25,695 nucleotides of DNA from CAVQZA01 sp963718355 (GCA_963718355.1 CAVQZA010000011.1:1-25695), one strand, 5' to 3'; positions 1-8,199 are shown, numbered from the stretch's first letter. The notes: generated by a model from the sequence alone, not told the origin. A program made the numbers and translations.

Positions 1-417
1 AAGGTCGACTCGGCCGAGTTCACGGCACCGGACGGTGTCTCGCAGGTCGCCTCGTCGGTCGGCATCTTCCGGACACTCGCCCAGGCGAAGACGAGCTGGA
101 GCCGCGTCGTCCGCCCCACGATGCTCCGGTGCTTCTCCGACCTGATCACGCAGATCTCGCCGAAGGACTCGACGGTCGCCGAGCTCGCAAAGGGCACGCT
201 CGCGTTTCCGAAGGTCGCGGCCCGCACCGCGGCGTACCGGCTCGTGCTGAGCGTGACCGCCAAGGGTGCGACGACGTCCGTGAACCTGTACGTCGACCTC
301 GTCCTGCTCGGTGCCGGACGGGTGAACGTCGCGACGATCATGTTCAGCGTCACGAAGCCGTATCCGGCTGCGTTCGAGCAGAAGCTCGCCGCGGCGATCG
401 CGCACCGCCTCGCCTAA
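1..417 (+). CDS. C-terminal part of an unrecognised protein
   Basis: The reading frame is open from the first base to a TAA at 415-417, so the N-terminus lies outside the window. The visible 138 residues have strong G/C bias at third codon positions and read as a compact domain with alternating beta-like stretches (residues about 70-110, with repeated Val/Leu/Ala) and a helical end rich in Ala. The pattern resembles small secreted or lipoprotein domains found in actinobacteria, but I do not recognise the family and cannot see whether a signal peptide exists. It lies upstream of an LCP gene, separated by a hairpin plus T-tract, so it is probably a separate transcription unit. An ATG at 121 lies in the same frame, but coding continues upstream of it. 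Confidence 0.7.
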   Translation, partial: KVDSAEFTAPDGVSQVASSVGIFRTLAQAKTSWSRVVRPTMLRCFSDLITQISPKDSTVAELAKGTLAFPKVAARTAAYRLVLSVTAKGATTSVNLYVDLVLLGAGRVNVATIMFSVTKPYPAAFEQKLAAAIAHRLA

Positions 418-467
418 CCCAGGGCACCGCGACCGCCCGCCGCCGATCCCGGTATCCTGCCCCCGCA

Positions 468-492
468 GGCGCCTTCCCGGGCGCCCATTTTT
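468..492 (+). terminator. Possible intrinsic terminator between the first gene and the LCP gene
   Basis: GGCGCC at 468-473 and GGCGCC at 480-485 can pair around a six-base loop. They are followed by CA and a run of five T at 488-492. This is the classic hairpin plus U-tract layout, with a short stem. The T-run ends two bases before the ATG at 495, so it could instead act as an attenuator or fold within the leader of the downstream gene. Confidence 0.45.
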
Positions 493-494
493 CG

Positions 495-2426
495 ATGCGG
501 ACGACGCTAAAAAGAGGAATCGGCCGGAGCGGGGTCTCGGGCGACGGGAACGGCAACGGCTCGCCGACGCTCCCGCCCGCCGCGGTCACGCCCGTCTCGC
601 GCTACCGCCAGCCGGACCCGCCCTCGCGGACCAGGCTCGGCTGGGCGGGGCGGATCCTGCTCTGGATGCTCGCGGCGGTCGTGATCCTCGCGGCTGCGGC
701 GGCCGGCGGGGCCTACCTCTACTTCAATCGTGAGGTGCAGGCCGTCAGCGCGCACACGGCAGACGTGAAGATCGCGCAGAAGCGCCTCTCGATCCCGCTG
801 CCCGGCGCGCCCGCAATCGCGCTCATCGCCGGCTACGACTACCGCGCCAACGAGGCGAAGGGCACGCCGTCGCGCTCCGACACCGTGATGCTGCTGCGCG
901 CCGACCCGCAGTCGAAGGCGATCTCGATGCTTTCGTTCCCGCGCGACATGATCGTCAACGTCACGTGTCCGGGGAAGCCGACGTTCCGGGGCAAGATCAA
1001 CGCGGCCTACACCGAGTGCGGCGCCCGCGGCACGCTCGAGACCGTGAAGGACCTGACCGGCCTGCCGATCAACTACCTGATCACGGTCAACTTCCATGGC
1101 TTCAAGCAGATCGTCGACAAGCTCGGCGGAGTCTGGATGGACATCGACCGCCGTTACTACAACAAGAACACCGGCTCCACCGCGACGAACTACGCCGACA
1201 TCGACCTGCACTCCGGCTACCAGCGGCTGAACGGCAGCGACGCGCTCAGCTTCGTGCGCTTCCGGCACACCGACTCCGACTTCTACCGCGTGATCCGCCA
1301 GCAGATGTTCGTGAAGGCGCTGAAGCAGCAGATCCAGAACAACTTCTCGCCGTTCAAGCTGCCGGGCATCGTCGGCGCGATCACGAAGAACGTCGAGGTC
1401 GGCGTCGGCGGCGGCGACGGGCTCACGGGCAAGACGGTGCTCTCCTACGCGCTGTTCGCGTACGGCCTCCCCGCGGGCCACTTCTTCCAGGCGAAGATCG
1501 CCGGGCTCACCGGCTACTCGAGCGTGACGACCTCGGACCAGAACCTCCAGGACGCGATCCGCGAGTTCACGACGCCGGATGTCCAGGCGCCGACGAAGGC
1601 GACCGACGTGACGCTCGGGCGGAAGATCAAGTCGACGGCTCCGAGCCCGGCGCAGACGACGATGCTAGTGCTCAACGGCAACGGCGTCCTCCACTCGGCG
1701 GCGACCGCCGGCTACGCGTTCGCGCGGCGCGGCTACCAGATCGTCGTGCCGCCGGCGGGCCAGCCGGCCAACGCGCCCAACTTCAGCTACTTCCACTCGA
1801 CCGTGTACTACGACGCCGCGCGGCCGGGGGCGAAAGCGGCGGCGGCAGCGGTCGCGAATCTCTTCGGCGATGCCGACGTCGCGCCGCTCCCCGTGACGAT
1901 CCCCGCGTACGGCGCGATGCTGGTCGCCGTCGTAGGTCAGACCTTCCACGGCTCGATCGCGCCCGCGCCCGTCGACCAGACGCCCAAGCCCGAGAAGGCG
2001 AACGTCGACTTCGACCCGGCGCTGTCGCACGACCTCGTCCGCGACGCGCAGCGCCAGCTGCCCTTCAAGGCGATGGTGCCGACGGTGATGGAGCGCTCCT
2101 CGGTGCCCGACCTCGAGGAGGCGAACCGCGTCTACTGGCTCGACAAGAAGCATCGTGCGCTGCGGCTCGTCTACCGCACCGGTGGCACGCAGTACTGGGG
2201 CATCGAGGAGACCAACTGGCTCGACGCCCCGATCCTCGCAGGCAAGAACTCCACGCACGTGCTCAAGGGCCGCCCCTACGACCTCTACTACTCCGGCCCG
2301 AATCTCCACATGGTCGTGCTGCGCTGGAACGGCGCGAGCTACTGGGTCGTGAACACGCTGCAGGACTCGTTGTCCAACGAGACGATGCTCGCGATCGCTA
2401 AAGGTCTCCGAACATACGGCCGCTAA
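495..2426 (+). CDS. LCP (LytR-CpsA-Psr) family wall-polymer ligase with LytR_C and extra C-terminal domain
   Basis: LCP proteins transfer undecaprenyl-linked glycopolymers to peptidoglycan outside the membrane. The 643-aa product has a basic, Pro-rich cytoplasmic head, one membrane segment (about residues 54-77), then an LCP domain with SFPRD at about 147-151 and the arginine-rich LSFVRFRH at 251-258. A LytR_C domain begins near residue 388 (TTMLVLNGNG). A further region of about 130 residues (510-643), rich in Trp/Tyr and ending in a helix, is not part of the common LCP layout and faintly recalls DUF4367-type domains. ATG 495 is the first sensible start after the upstream gene. It has no Shine-Dalgarno and lies directly after a hairpin and T-run; a TATCCT box at 453-458 could be the -10. 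The next genes make sugar nucleotides, which fits a role in attaching surface polysaccharide. Confidence 0.9.
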   Translation: MRTTLKRGIGRSGVSGDGNGNGSPTLPPAAVTPVSRYRQPDPPSRTRLGWAGRILLWMLAAVVILAAAAAGGAYLYFNREVQAVSAHTADVKIAQKRLSIPLPGAPAIALIAGYDYRANEAKGTPSRSDTVMLLRADPQSKAISMLSFPRDMIVNVTCPGKPTFRGKINAAYTECGARGTLETVKDLTGLPINYLITVNFHGFKQIVDKLGGVWMDIDRRYYNKNTGSTATNYADIDLHSGYQRLNGSDALSFVRFRHTDSDFYRVIRQQMFVKALKQQIQNNFSPFKLPGIVGAITKNVEVGVGGGDGLTGKTVLSYALFAYGLPAGHFFQAKIAGLTGYSSVTTSDQNLQDAIREFTTPDVQAPTKATDVTLGRKIKSTAPSPAQTTMLVLNGNGVLHSAATAGYAFARRGYQIVVPPAGQPANAPNFSYFHSTVYYDAARPGAKAAAAAVANLFGDADVAPLPVTIPAYGAMLVAVVGQTFHGSIAPAPVDQTPKPEKANVDFDPALSHDLVRDAQRQLPFKAMVPTVMERSSVPDLEEANRVYWLDKKHRALRLVYRTGGTQYWGIEETNWLDAPILAGKNSTHVLKGRPYDLYYSGPNLHMVVLRWNGASYWVVNTLQDSLSNETMLAIAKGLRTYGR

Positions 2427-2439
2427 GCTGGCCGCCGTC

Positions 2440-3777
2440 ATGGCGGTGACCAAAAAGGCAGGCATCGGGATCTTCGGCGCAGGCTGGGTCGGACTCGTCA
2501 CCGGCGCGTGCTTCGCCGAGCTCGGCCACAACGTCACGATCCGGGACGTCGTCTCCGAGCGGATCGAGGCGCTCCGCTCCGGCACCGTGCCGATCCACGA
2601 GCAGGGGCTCGACGAGCTGCTCGAGCGCAACCGCGAGCGGCTCTCGTTCACGCTCGACGCGCGCGAAGTGGCGGCGCAGGCCGAGCTGCTCTTCGTCTGC
2701 GTCGGCACGCCGCCGACGTACTCCGGCGACGCCGATCTCACTGCGATCTGGACCGTCCTCGACGAGCTGCCCGCGGAGACGCAGGCGACCGTCGTGATGA
2801 AGTCGACGGTTCCGGTCGGCACGGGCGACAGGGTTCGCGCCGCGCTCGAGGCGCGCGGGCTCGCCCACGTCGGCTATGTCTCGAATCCCGAGTTCCTCGC
2901 CGAGGGCAGCGCCGTGCGCGACTTCATGAAGCCCGACCGCGTCGTCGTCGGCGCGTTCTCCGAGGCGGACGGCGCAGCGGTGGCGGCGCTCTACGACGGC
3001 CTCGACACGGAGGTCGTACAGACCGACGTCCACTCCGCGGAGATGATCAAGCTCGCGTCGAACGCCTTTCTCGCGACCCGCATCAGCTTCATCAACGAGA
3101 TCGCCAACGTCTGCGAGGTGACCGGCGCCGACGTCGAGGAGGTCGCGCGCGGGATGGGCCTCGACCGGCGGATCGGCCCGCACTTCCTCCGCGCCGGGAT
3201 CGGGTACGGCGGCTCGTGCTTTCCGAAGGACGTCTCCGCGCTGAAGCAGCTCGCCGGCAACTCCGGCTACCACTTCCAACTTTTGAACTCGGTGATCGAG
3301 GTCAACGAGCTCCAGAAGCGACGCGTCGTCGGGAAGCTCGAGAAGCATCTCGGCCCGCTCGCGGGAAAGCGCATCGCGCTGCTCGGCCTCGCGTACAAGG
3401 CCGGCACCGACGACCTGCGCGAGGCGTCGTCGATCGTGCTCGCGGCGCGCCTGCTCGCGGAGGGTGCCGAGGTCACGGCCTGGGATCCGGTCGCCCGGCC
3501 GCGCGACGAGCTCCGCGGCGCCACGCTCTGCGCGACCGCGCTCGAGGCCGTCACGGGCGCCGACGCTGCGGTGATCGTCACGGAGTGGGAGGAGCTGCGC
3601 GACCTCGTCAACGCCGACGTCCGCGCGCTGATGCGGAACCCGCTCTTCGTCGACGGGCGCAACCTGCTCGACCCGAACGCCGTCCGCGCCGCAGGCTTCG
3701 CCTACGAAGGCGTCGGCCGGCCGACCTCCCCGTTCTCGGCGCTGCCCGAGACGGAGGAGCCGCGGGTCCGGCGCTGA
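2440..3777 (+). CDS. ugd: UDP-glucose 6-dehydrogenase
   Basis: Oxidises UDP-glucose to UDP-glucuronate using two NAD+, supplying an acidic sugar for cell-surface polymers. The 445-aa length is normal for the family. The N-terminal Rossmann motif GIFGAGWVGL is at about residues 9-18. FVCVGTPP and STVPVGTG follow, then NPEFLAEGSAVRDF, and the catalytic cysteine is in GYGGSCFPKD (Cys260). The C-terminal UDP-binding domain has the expected LGLAYKAGTDDLREASS stretch. It starts 13 bases after the LCP stop. There is no clear ribosome binding site, but TAAGCT at 2424-2429 lies 10 bases before the ATG and could be a -10 box. Its stop codon overlaps the next start (TGATG), so the two genes are probably translated together. 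A GDP-mannose dehydrogenase is the main alternative; the motifs fit Ugd better. Confidence 0.93.
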   Translation: MAVTKKAGIGIFGAGWVGLVTGACFAELGHNVTIRDVVSERIEALRSGTVPIHEQGLDELLERNRERLSFTLDAREVAAQAELLFVCVGTPPTYSGDADLTAIWTVLDELPAETQATVVMKSTVPVGTGDRVRAALEARGLAHVGYVSNPEFLAEGSAVRDFMKPDRVVVGAFSEADGAAVAALYDGLDTEVVQTDVHSAEMIKLASNAFLATRISFINEIANVCEVTGADVEEVARGMGLDRRIGPHFLRAGIGYGGSCFPKDVSALKQLAGNSGYHFQLLNSVIEVNELQKRRVVGKLEKHLGPLAGKRIALLGLAYKAGTDDLREASSIVLAARLLAEGAEVTAWDPVARPRDELRGATLCATALEAVTGADAAVIVTEWEELRDLVNADVRALMRNPLFVDGRNLLDPNAVRAAGFAYEGVGRPTSPFSALPETEEPRVRR

Positions 3778-4478
3778 TGGAGGCGCTCGTCCTCGCAGGA
3801 GGCAAGGCGGAGCGTCTCGGTGACGCGGCGGGCGGCCTGCCGAAGCCGCTCGTTCCCGTCGGCGGCCGGCCACTTGCCGAGTACCAGGTTTTGCGCCTCG
3901 TCTCAGCCGGCGTCTCACGCGTGATCGTCAGCTGTCGCGTCGGCCACGAGCAGCAGTTCACGGAGGCGCTCTCGGGCCTCGGCGCCGAGATCGTGGCTGT
4001 CGGCGAGCCCGAGCCGCTGGGCCGTGGCGGCGGGCTCCGATTCGCCGCCGCCCATCGCAAGGAGGACGGCCCGGTCTACGCCCTGAACGGCGACGAGCTG
4101 CTCGACGTCGACCTGCGCACGCTGCTCGCCGCCCATAACGGCTACGCCTGCGCGGCGACCGTCGTCGTCGCGCAGGTCAACTCGCCGTTCGGCGTCGTCG
4201 ACCTCACGGAGGGCGACCGCGTCACCGGCTTCAAGGAGGCGCCGAAGCTCCCGCACTGGGTCAACTCGGGCGTCTACATCCTCGGCGAAGAGGCCCTCGC
4301 GCGCCTGCCCGAGCGCGGCGACCACGAGACGAGCACGTTTCCCGAGCTCGCCGAGGAAGGAAAGCTCTACGCGTACCGGCACGAAGGCCGCTGGCTGACC
4401 GTGAACACGCCGAAGGACCTGCGCCGCGCCGAGGAGTTCCTCGCCGCGCACCCCGAGTGGCAGGCGGCACCGGCGTGA
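3777..4478 (+). CDS. Sugar-1-phosphate nucleotidyltransferase
   Basis: Predicted to join a nucleoside triphosphate and a sugar 1-phosphate into a nucleotide sugar. The 233-aa protein begins directly with the nucleotidyltransferase signature: LAGGKAERL at about residues 5-13, with KPLVPVGGRPL just after, and the metal-binding aspartate region in LNGDELLDVD. It has only the catalytic Rossmann-like domain, without the left-handed beta-helix or cupin tail of larger relatives, similar to short mannose-1-phosphate guanylyltransferase-like enzymes. Which sugar and nucleotide are used cannot be read from the sequence. ATG 3777 overlaps the ugd stop by one base, and its own TGA overlaps the next start as GTGA, placing it in the middle of a three-gene cassette. 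Confidence 0.88.
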   Translation: MEALVLAGGKAERLGDAAGGLPKPLVPVGGRPLAEYQVLRLVSAGVSRVIVSCRVGHEQQFTEALSGLGAEIVAVGEPEPLGRGGGLRFAAAHRKEDGPVYALNGDELLDVDLRTLLAAHNGYACAATVVVAQVNSPFGVVDLTEGDRVTGFKEAPKLPHWVNSGVYILGEEALARLPERGDHETSTFPELAEEGKLYAYRHEGRWLTVNTPKDLRRAEEFLAAHPEWQAAPA

Positions 4479-4843
4479 GCCTCGAGGAGTTTGCGCACCA
4501 GTCCAAGCGCATCGAGAAGCCGTGGGGGTACGAGCTGATCTGGGCGAACACGGAGCGCTACGTCGGCAAGGAGCTCTTCGTCCGCGAAGGCCATGCGCTC
4601 TCGCTCCAGTACCACGAGCGCAAGGACGAGACGATCTACGTGCAGCAGGGGCGCGTCGAGTTCCAGATCGGGCCGCAGGACGGCGAGCTCCAGACCGAAG
4701 TGGTCGGCCCCGGCCGCGCGTTCCACCTCGTCCCGGGCACCGTCCATCGCATGCGCGCGCTCGAGGACTCGCTGCTGCTCGAGGTCTCGACCCCGGATCT
4801 CGACGACGTCGTCCGGCTCGAGGACCGCTACGGACGAGCTTGA
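4475..4843 (+). CDS. Cupin protein, mannose-6-phosphate isomerase type II-like
   Basis: A 122-residue single-domain cupin. It carries KPWGYELIW at about residues 14-22, a form of the KPWG motif seen in type II phosphomannose isomerase and ManC C-terminal domains. Cupin motif 1 (QYHERKDETIYVQQG) and motif 2 (PGTVHRMRA) supply likely metal ligands. It may isomerise or epimerise a hexose phosphate feeding the preceding nucleotidyltransferase; this is inferred from family and context. GTG 4475 is preferred because it gives a 4-base GTGA overlap with the upstream stop; an in-frame GTG at 4457 would add six residues. Together with the previous gene it looks like a split version of the fused ManC guanylyltransferase-isomerase. 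Confidence 0.82.
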   Translation: MSLEEFAHQSKRIEKPWGYELIWANTERYVGKELFVREGHALSLQYHERKDETIYVQQGRVEFQIGPQDGELQTEVVGPGRAFHLVPGTVHRMRALEDSLLLEVSTPDLDDVVRLEDRYGRA

Positions 4844-4854
4844 CACGTCTGTGG

Positions 4855-4860
4855 TAAGGT
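4855..4860 (+). promoter_or_regulatory. Candidate -10 box of the MerR gene (leaderless)
   Basis: TAAGGT lies six bases before the ATG at 4867, which would put transcription start at or next to the start codon. No Shine-Dalgarno is present. A TTGACA at 4840-4845 is only nine bases upstream, too close to be its -35. Confidence 0.5.
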
Positions 4861-4866
4861 TGGGCC

Positions 4867-5193
4867 ATGGACGGGCTCACAGTCGGAGAAGCAGCTGCGC
4901 GCACGGGTTGGTCGGCGCGGATGCTTCGCTATCTCGAAGGCGCGGGGCTCGTCGTCCCGCAGCGCGCGAGCTCCGGCTATCGCCTCTACCGGCTCCGCGA
5001 GCTGAACCAGCTTCGCTCACTGCTCGAGCTGCGCACACGCTTCGGGCTCGAGCTCTCGGACGTCGTCTTCGCCTCCCGGCTACGGCGCGAGCCGGAGCTG
5101 CGCCAGGCGGTCGACGCCTGGCTCGGCGGCGCCGACGACACGGCCTGGGTGGAGTGGGAGCAACGCAAGCACGAGCGGCTGCTGGCCGCCTGA
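4867..5193 (+). CDS. Small MerR-family transcriptional regulator
   Basis: A 108-residue DNA-binding protein. The N-terminal winged helix-turn-helix reads LTVGEAAARTGWSARMLRYL (residues 4-23), followed by the wing with the typical GLVVPQR and GYRLY. A helix that could dimerise follows (about 48-60). There is no effector-binding domain and no cysteine, so it is not a metal-sensing MerR. The gene is 26 bases upstream of ahcY in the same direction, so control of the methyl-cycle genes, or of itself, is likely but not shown. The ATG start fits the family start and a TAAGGT box six bases upstream suggests a leaderless message. Confidence 0.88.
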   Translation: MDGLTVGEAAARTGWSARMLRYLEGAGLVVPQRASSGYRLYRLRELNQLRSLLELRTRFGLELSDVVFASRLRREPELRQAVDAWLGGADDTAWVEWEQRKHERLLAA

Positions 5194-5219
5194 TCACACC
5201 GACACGGAAGAAGGCATAG

Positions 5220-6488
5220 ATGGCAACGACCAAGAAGCACGACGTAAAGGATCTCGGGCTCTCCGTGGAGGGAGTGCGGCGGATCGAATGGGCCGACCGG
5301 CAGATGCCGGTGCTGTCCGCGATCCGTGAGCGGTTCGCGAAGGAGCAGCCGCTCGCGGGTTACCGCGTGTCGGCCTGCCTGCATGTGACGACGGAGACGG
5401 CGAACCTCGCGCGCACGCTCAAGGCCGGCGGCGCCGACGTGGTGCTCGTCGCCTCGAACCCGCTCTCGACGCAGGACGACGTCGCCGCGGCGCTCGTCGA
5501 CGCGTATGACATCTCGACGTTCGCGATCAAGGGCGAGGACAACGACACCTACTACTCGCACATCGAGGCCGCGGTCGACCACAAGCCGCACGTGACGATG
5601 GACGACGGCGCCGACGTGATCGGCGTCCTCCACTCGGCGCGGCGCGAGCAGCTCGGCGACATCATCGCCGGCACCGAGGAGACGACTACGGGCGTGATCC
5701 GCCTCAAGGCGCTCGAGGCCGAGGGGAAGCTCGGCTTCCCGGTGATCGCCGTCAACGACGCGAAGACCAAGCACCTCTTCGACAACCGCTACGGCACGGG
5801 CCAGTCGACGATCGACGGGATCATCCGCGCCACGAACGTCCTGCTCGCGGGGCGCAAGTTCGTCGTCGCCGGCTACGGCTGGTGCGGCCGCGGCGTCGCG
5901 ATGCGGGCCAAGGGGATGGGCGCGCACGTGATCGTGACCGAGGTCGACCCGATGCGGGCGCTCGAGGCCGTGATGGACGGCTTCGAGGTGCTGACGATGG
6001 ACGCCGCCGCCAGGATCGGCGACATCTTCGTCACCGCGACCGGCGACAAGTCGGTGATCGCCAAGCAGCACTTCGACCTGCTCAAGGACGGCGCGATCCT
6101 CGCGAACACCGGTCACTTCAACGTCGAGATCGAGATCCCGGCGCTGCGCTCCCTCGCAGTCGACACCCGCCTCGCGCGGGAGTTCGTCGAGGAGTTCACG
6201 CTTCCCGACGGGCGCCGCATCAACCTGCTCGCCGACGGCCGGCTCGTGAACCTGTCGGCTGCCGAGGGCCATCCCGCCTCGGTGATGGACATGTCCTTCG
6301 CCAACCAGGCGCTCGGGGCCGAGTACGCGGTGCAGAACGCCGCGAACCTCGAGAAGAAGGTGTACCCGGTGCCGGCGGACATCGACAACGAGATCGCCCG
6401 CCTCAAGCTGGCCACGATGGGCATCGACATCGACCAGCTGACCGAGGAGCAGGCCAAGTACCTGGCCTCGTGGGACGAGGGGACCTAA
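5220..6488 (+). CDS. ahcY: Adenosylhomocysteinase
   Basis: Cleaves S-adenosylhomocysteine to adenosine and homocysteine with bound NAD+, relieving product inhibition of methyltransferases. The 422-aa product shows HVTTETANLARTL (substrate site), NDAKTKHLFDNRYGTGQS, the NAD-binding GYGWCGRG at 218-225, and HPASVMDMSFANQA near the C-terminus. It lacks the internal insertion and the Lys-Pro-Asp-His-Tyr-Arg-Tyr tail of longer bacterial and eukaryotic enzymes, so it resembles the shorter archaeal and Thermotoga type. A purine-rich ribosome binding site (GGAAGAAGG) lies just before the ATG. A MerR gene precedes it, and mtnA overlaps its end by 19 bases in another frame, which suggests an operon. 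Confidence 0.95.
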   Translation: MATTKKHDVKDLGLSVEGVRRIEWADRQMPVLSAIRERFAKEQPLAGYRVSACLHVTTETANLARTLKAGGADVVLVASNPLSTQDDVAAALVDAYDISTFAIKGEDNDTYYSHIEAAVDHKPHVTMDDGADVIGVLHSARREQLGDIIAGTEETTTGVIRLKALEAEGKLGFPVIAVNDAKTKHLFDNRYGTGQSTIDGIIRATNVLLAGRKFVVAGYGWCGRGVAMRAKGMGAHVIVTEVDPMRALEAVMDGFEVLTMDAAARIGDIFVTATGDKSVIAKQHFDLLKDGAILANTGHFNVEIEIPALRSLAVDTRLAREFVEEFTLPDGRRINLLADGRLVNLSAAEGHPASVMDMSFANQALGAEYAVQNAANLEKKVYPVPADIDNEIARLKLATMGIDIDQLTEEQAKYLASWDEGT

Positions 6489-7417
6489 CCCCGGAACGGA
6501 TCGCCCGGCTGGAAGCCGACCGCGTGGTCTTTCTCGACCAGCGGCGGCTTCCGGCCGAGGAGATCGACCTCGAGTGCATGAGCTCCGCCGAGGTGGCGGA
6601 GGCGATCCGCACGCTGGCCATTCGAGGCGCGCCTGCAATCGGCGTCGCTGCGGCCTACGGCTACGCGCTCGCGGCGGCGCGCGGGGAGGACCTCGAGGAG
6701 GCCTACCGCGTGCTCGCCGAGTCGCGGCCGACTGCGGTGAACCTCGTCTGGGCGCTCGAGCAGATGCGCCCCGACCCGTCGCCCGAGCGGGCGCGGCAGA
6801 TCCACGCCGACGAGGTCGAGCGCTGCTACGCGATGGGCGAGCATGCCGTCGAGCTCTTCGCCCCGGGCACGCGGGCGCTCACGCACTGCAACGCGGGCGG
6901 GCTCGCGACGGGCGGCTACGGCACCGCGGTCGGCGCGCTGCGCTCGGCGTTCGGGCACGGCTTGCTCGAGCGCGTGCTCGTCGACGAGACGAGGCCGCTG
7001 CTCCAGGGCGCCCGGCTCACCGCCTGGGAGCTCGAGAGCGCCGGGATCCCGCACGCGGTGATCGCCGATTCCGCGGCCGCGTCGATGATGGCCGCCGGCG
7101 AGGTCGACCTCGTCGTCACCGGCGCCGATCGCATCGCGCGCAACGGCGACACGGCCAACAAGATCGGCACCTACGGGCTCGCCGTGCTCGCCGCGCATCA
7201 CAGCATCCCGCTCTACGTCGTCGCGCCGACCACGACGCTCGACCGGGCGATCGCGACGGGCGCGGAGATCCCGATCGAGGAGCGCGACGGCGCCGAGGTG
7301 ACCGAGCGCTTCCCGGCGCGGAACCCGGCGTTCGACGTCACGCCTGCGGCGCTGATCGCGGCGATCGTGACCGAGCTCGGCGTGCACCGCGCGCCGTACG
7401 TAGAGTCGCTGCCGTGA
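6470..7417 (+). CDS. mtnA: S-methyl-5-thioribose-1-phosphate isomerase
   Basis: Isomerises methylthioribose 1-phosphate to methylthioribulose 1-phosphate in methionine salvage. The 315-residue frame has VVFLDQRRLP near the start, RTLAIRGAPAIGVAAAYG, the catalytic cysteine in THCNAGGLATGGYGTA (Cys140), and the catalytic aspartate in VTGADRIARNGDTANKIGTY (Asp220). The 80-residue gap between Cys and Asp matches the Cys160/Asp240 pair I recall for the Bacillus enzyme. The start is GTG 6470, inside the end of ahcY, because homologues begin 10-20 residues before LDQRRLP; GTG 6524 would cut into that region. No other salvage genes (mtnK, mtnP, mtnBCD) are in view. Related aIF2B-like isomerases exist, but the motifs fit MtnA. 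Confidence 0.92.
   Translation: MGRGDLTPERIARLEADRVVFLDQRRLPAEEIDLECMSSAEVAEAIRTLAIRGAPAIGVAAAYGYALAAARGEDLEEAYRVLAESRPTAVNLVWALEQMRPDPSPERARQIHADEVERCYAMGEHAVELFAPGTRALTHCNAGGLATGGYGTAVGALRSAFGHGLLERVLVDETRPLLQGARLTAWELESAGIPHAVIADSAAASMMAAGEVDLVVTGADRIARNGDTANKIGTYGLAVLAAHHSIPLYVVAPTTTLDRAIATGAEIPIEERDGAEVTERFPARNPAFDVTPAALIAAIVTELGVHRAPYVESLP
7401..7406 (+). promoter_or_regulatory. Candidate internal -10 box upstream of the second nucleotidyltransferase
   Basis: TAGAGT lies within the last codons of mtnA and seven bases before the GTG at 7414. It fits the same box-to-start spacing seen at other genes here and may give a separate leaderless transcript. It is also plain coding sequence, so chance is possible. 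Confidence 0.35.
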
Positions 7418-8199
7418 ATGCGCTCGTCCTCGCCGCCGGCTATGCGACGCGTCTTCGTCCGCTCACCGACGACGTGGCGAAGTCGCTGCTCCCCGTCGGC
7501 GGCCGGCCGATGCTCGACTGGATCCTCGACAAGCTCGAGGAGGTCGACTCGCTCGACGCGATCCACGTCGTCACGAACAGCCGCTACGCGCACGACTTCG
7601 ACGAGTGGGCGGCCGCCTCCGAGCAACGGCTGCCGATCGTCGTCCACGACGACGGGACGAGCTCGAACGACGACCGGCTCGGCGCGATCGGCGACATCGA
7701 GCTGACGGTCGAGCGCGCCGGGCTGGGCTACGACGACCTGCTCGTGGTCGCGGGCGACAACCTCTTCGACTTCTCTCTGGCCGATCTCGTCGCGTGGTGG
7801 CGCGAGAAGGAGACCGCGAGCGCGCTCGCGCTGTACGACTGCGGCGACCTCGAGCTCGCAACGCACTACGGCGTCGTCGCGGTCGACGACGAAGGGCGTG
7901 TGCGCTCGTTCGTCGAGAAGCCGTCGGACCCGGCGAGCACACTCGTCGCCACCGCGACCTACGTCTACCACCGCGATCACGTGGCGCTCGTCGGCACCTA
8001 CCTCGCCGAGGGCGGCACGCCCGATGCGCCGGGAAACTTCCTTGCCTGGCTGCACAAGCGCGAGCCGGTGTACGGGTACACCTTCGACGGCTCCTGGCTC
8101 GACATCGGCAACCACGCCCAGCTGCTCATGGCTGACAACCTGCTGCGACGACGCGAGGGCATGGTCGAGGTCGCCCGTTACGAACTCAATCCAGAGTAG
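7414..8199 (+). CDS. Sugar nucleotidyltransferase (RmlA/MobA-like fold)
   Basis: The 261-residue product has LAAGYATRLRPLT and KSLLPVGGRPMLDWIL at about residues 5-35, the NTP-binding and sugar-binding start of hexose-1-phosphate nucleotidyltransferases. VVAGDNLFDF (about 112-121) carries the metal-binding aspartate, and FVEKPSDP and GSWLDIGN are typical later motifs. It is a full-length catalytic domain and resembles glucose-1-phosphate thymidylyl- or uridylyltransferases, but the exact sugar is not clear. GTG 7414 overlaps the mtnA stop as GTGA. It shares only the family signature with the enzyme at 3777, so the two probably make different nucleotide sugars. Its tie to the methyl-cycle genes looks positional rather than functional. 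Confidence 0.87.
   Translation: MNALVLAAGYATRLRPLTDDVAKSLLPVGGRPMLDWILDKLEEVDSLDAIHVVTNSRYAHDFDEWAAASEQRLPIVVHDDGTSSNDDRLGAIGDIELTVERAGLGYDDLLVVAGDNLFDFSLADLVAWWREKETASALALYDCGDLELATHYGVVAVDDEGRVRSFVEKPSDPASTLVATATYVYHRDHVALVGTYLAEGGTPDAPGNFLAWLHKREPVYGYTFDGSWLDIGNHAQLLMADNLLRRREGMVEVARYELNPE

Noticed and set aside
4840..4860. TTGACA followed by TAAGGT as a classic sigma-70 promoter
   Set aside because: The gap is only nine bases; about 17 is needed. TTGACA also contains the cupin stop codon. Only the TAAGGT box is kept.
5194..5219. An S-adenosylhomocysteine riboswitch before ahcY
   Set aside because: Only 26 bases separate the regulator gene from ahcY, too short for the aptamer, and the space holds a normal ribosome binding site.
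4986..6638. Long open frame on the minus strand opposite merR, ahcY and mtnA
   Set aside because: It is the mirror of high-GC coding sequence: Arg/Val/Leu/His-rich translation with no recognisable motif, and the plus-strand genes are certain. The same holds for the long minus-strand frames opposite secA and coxL.
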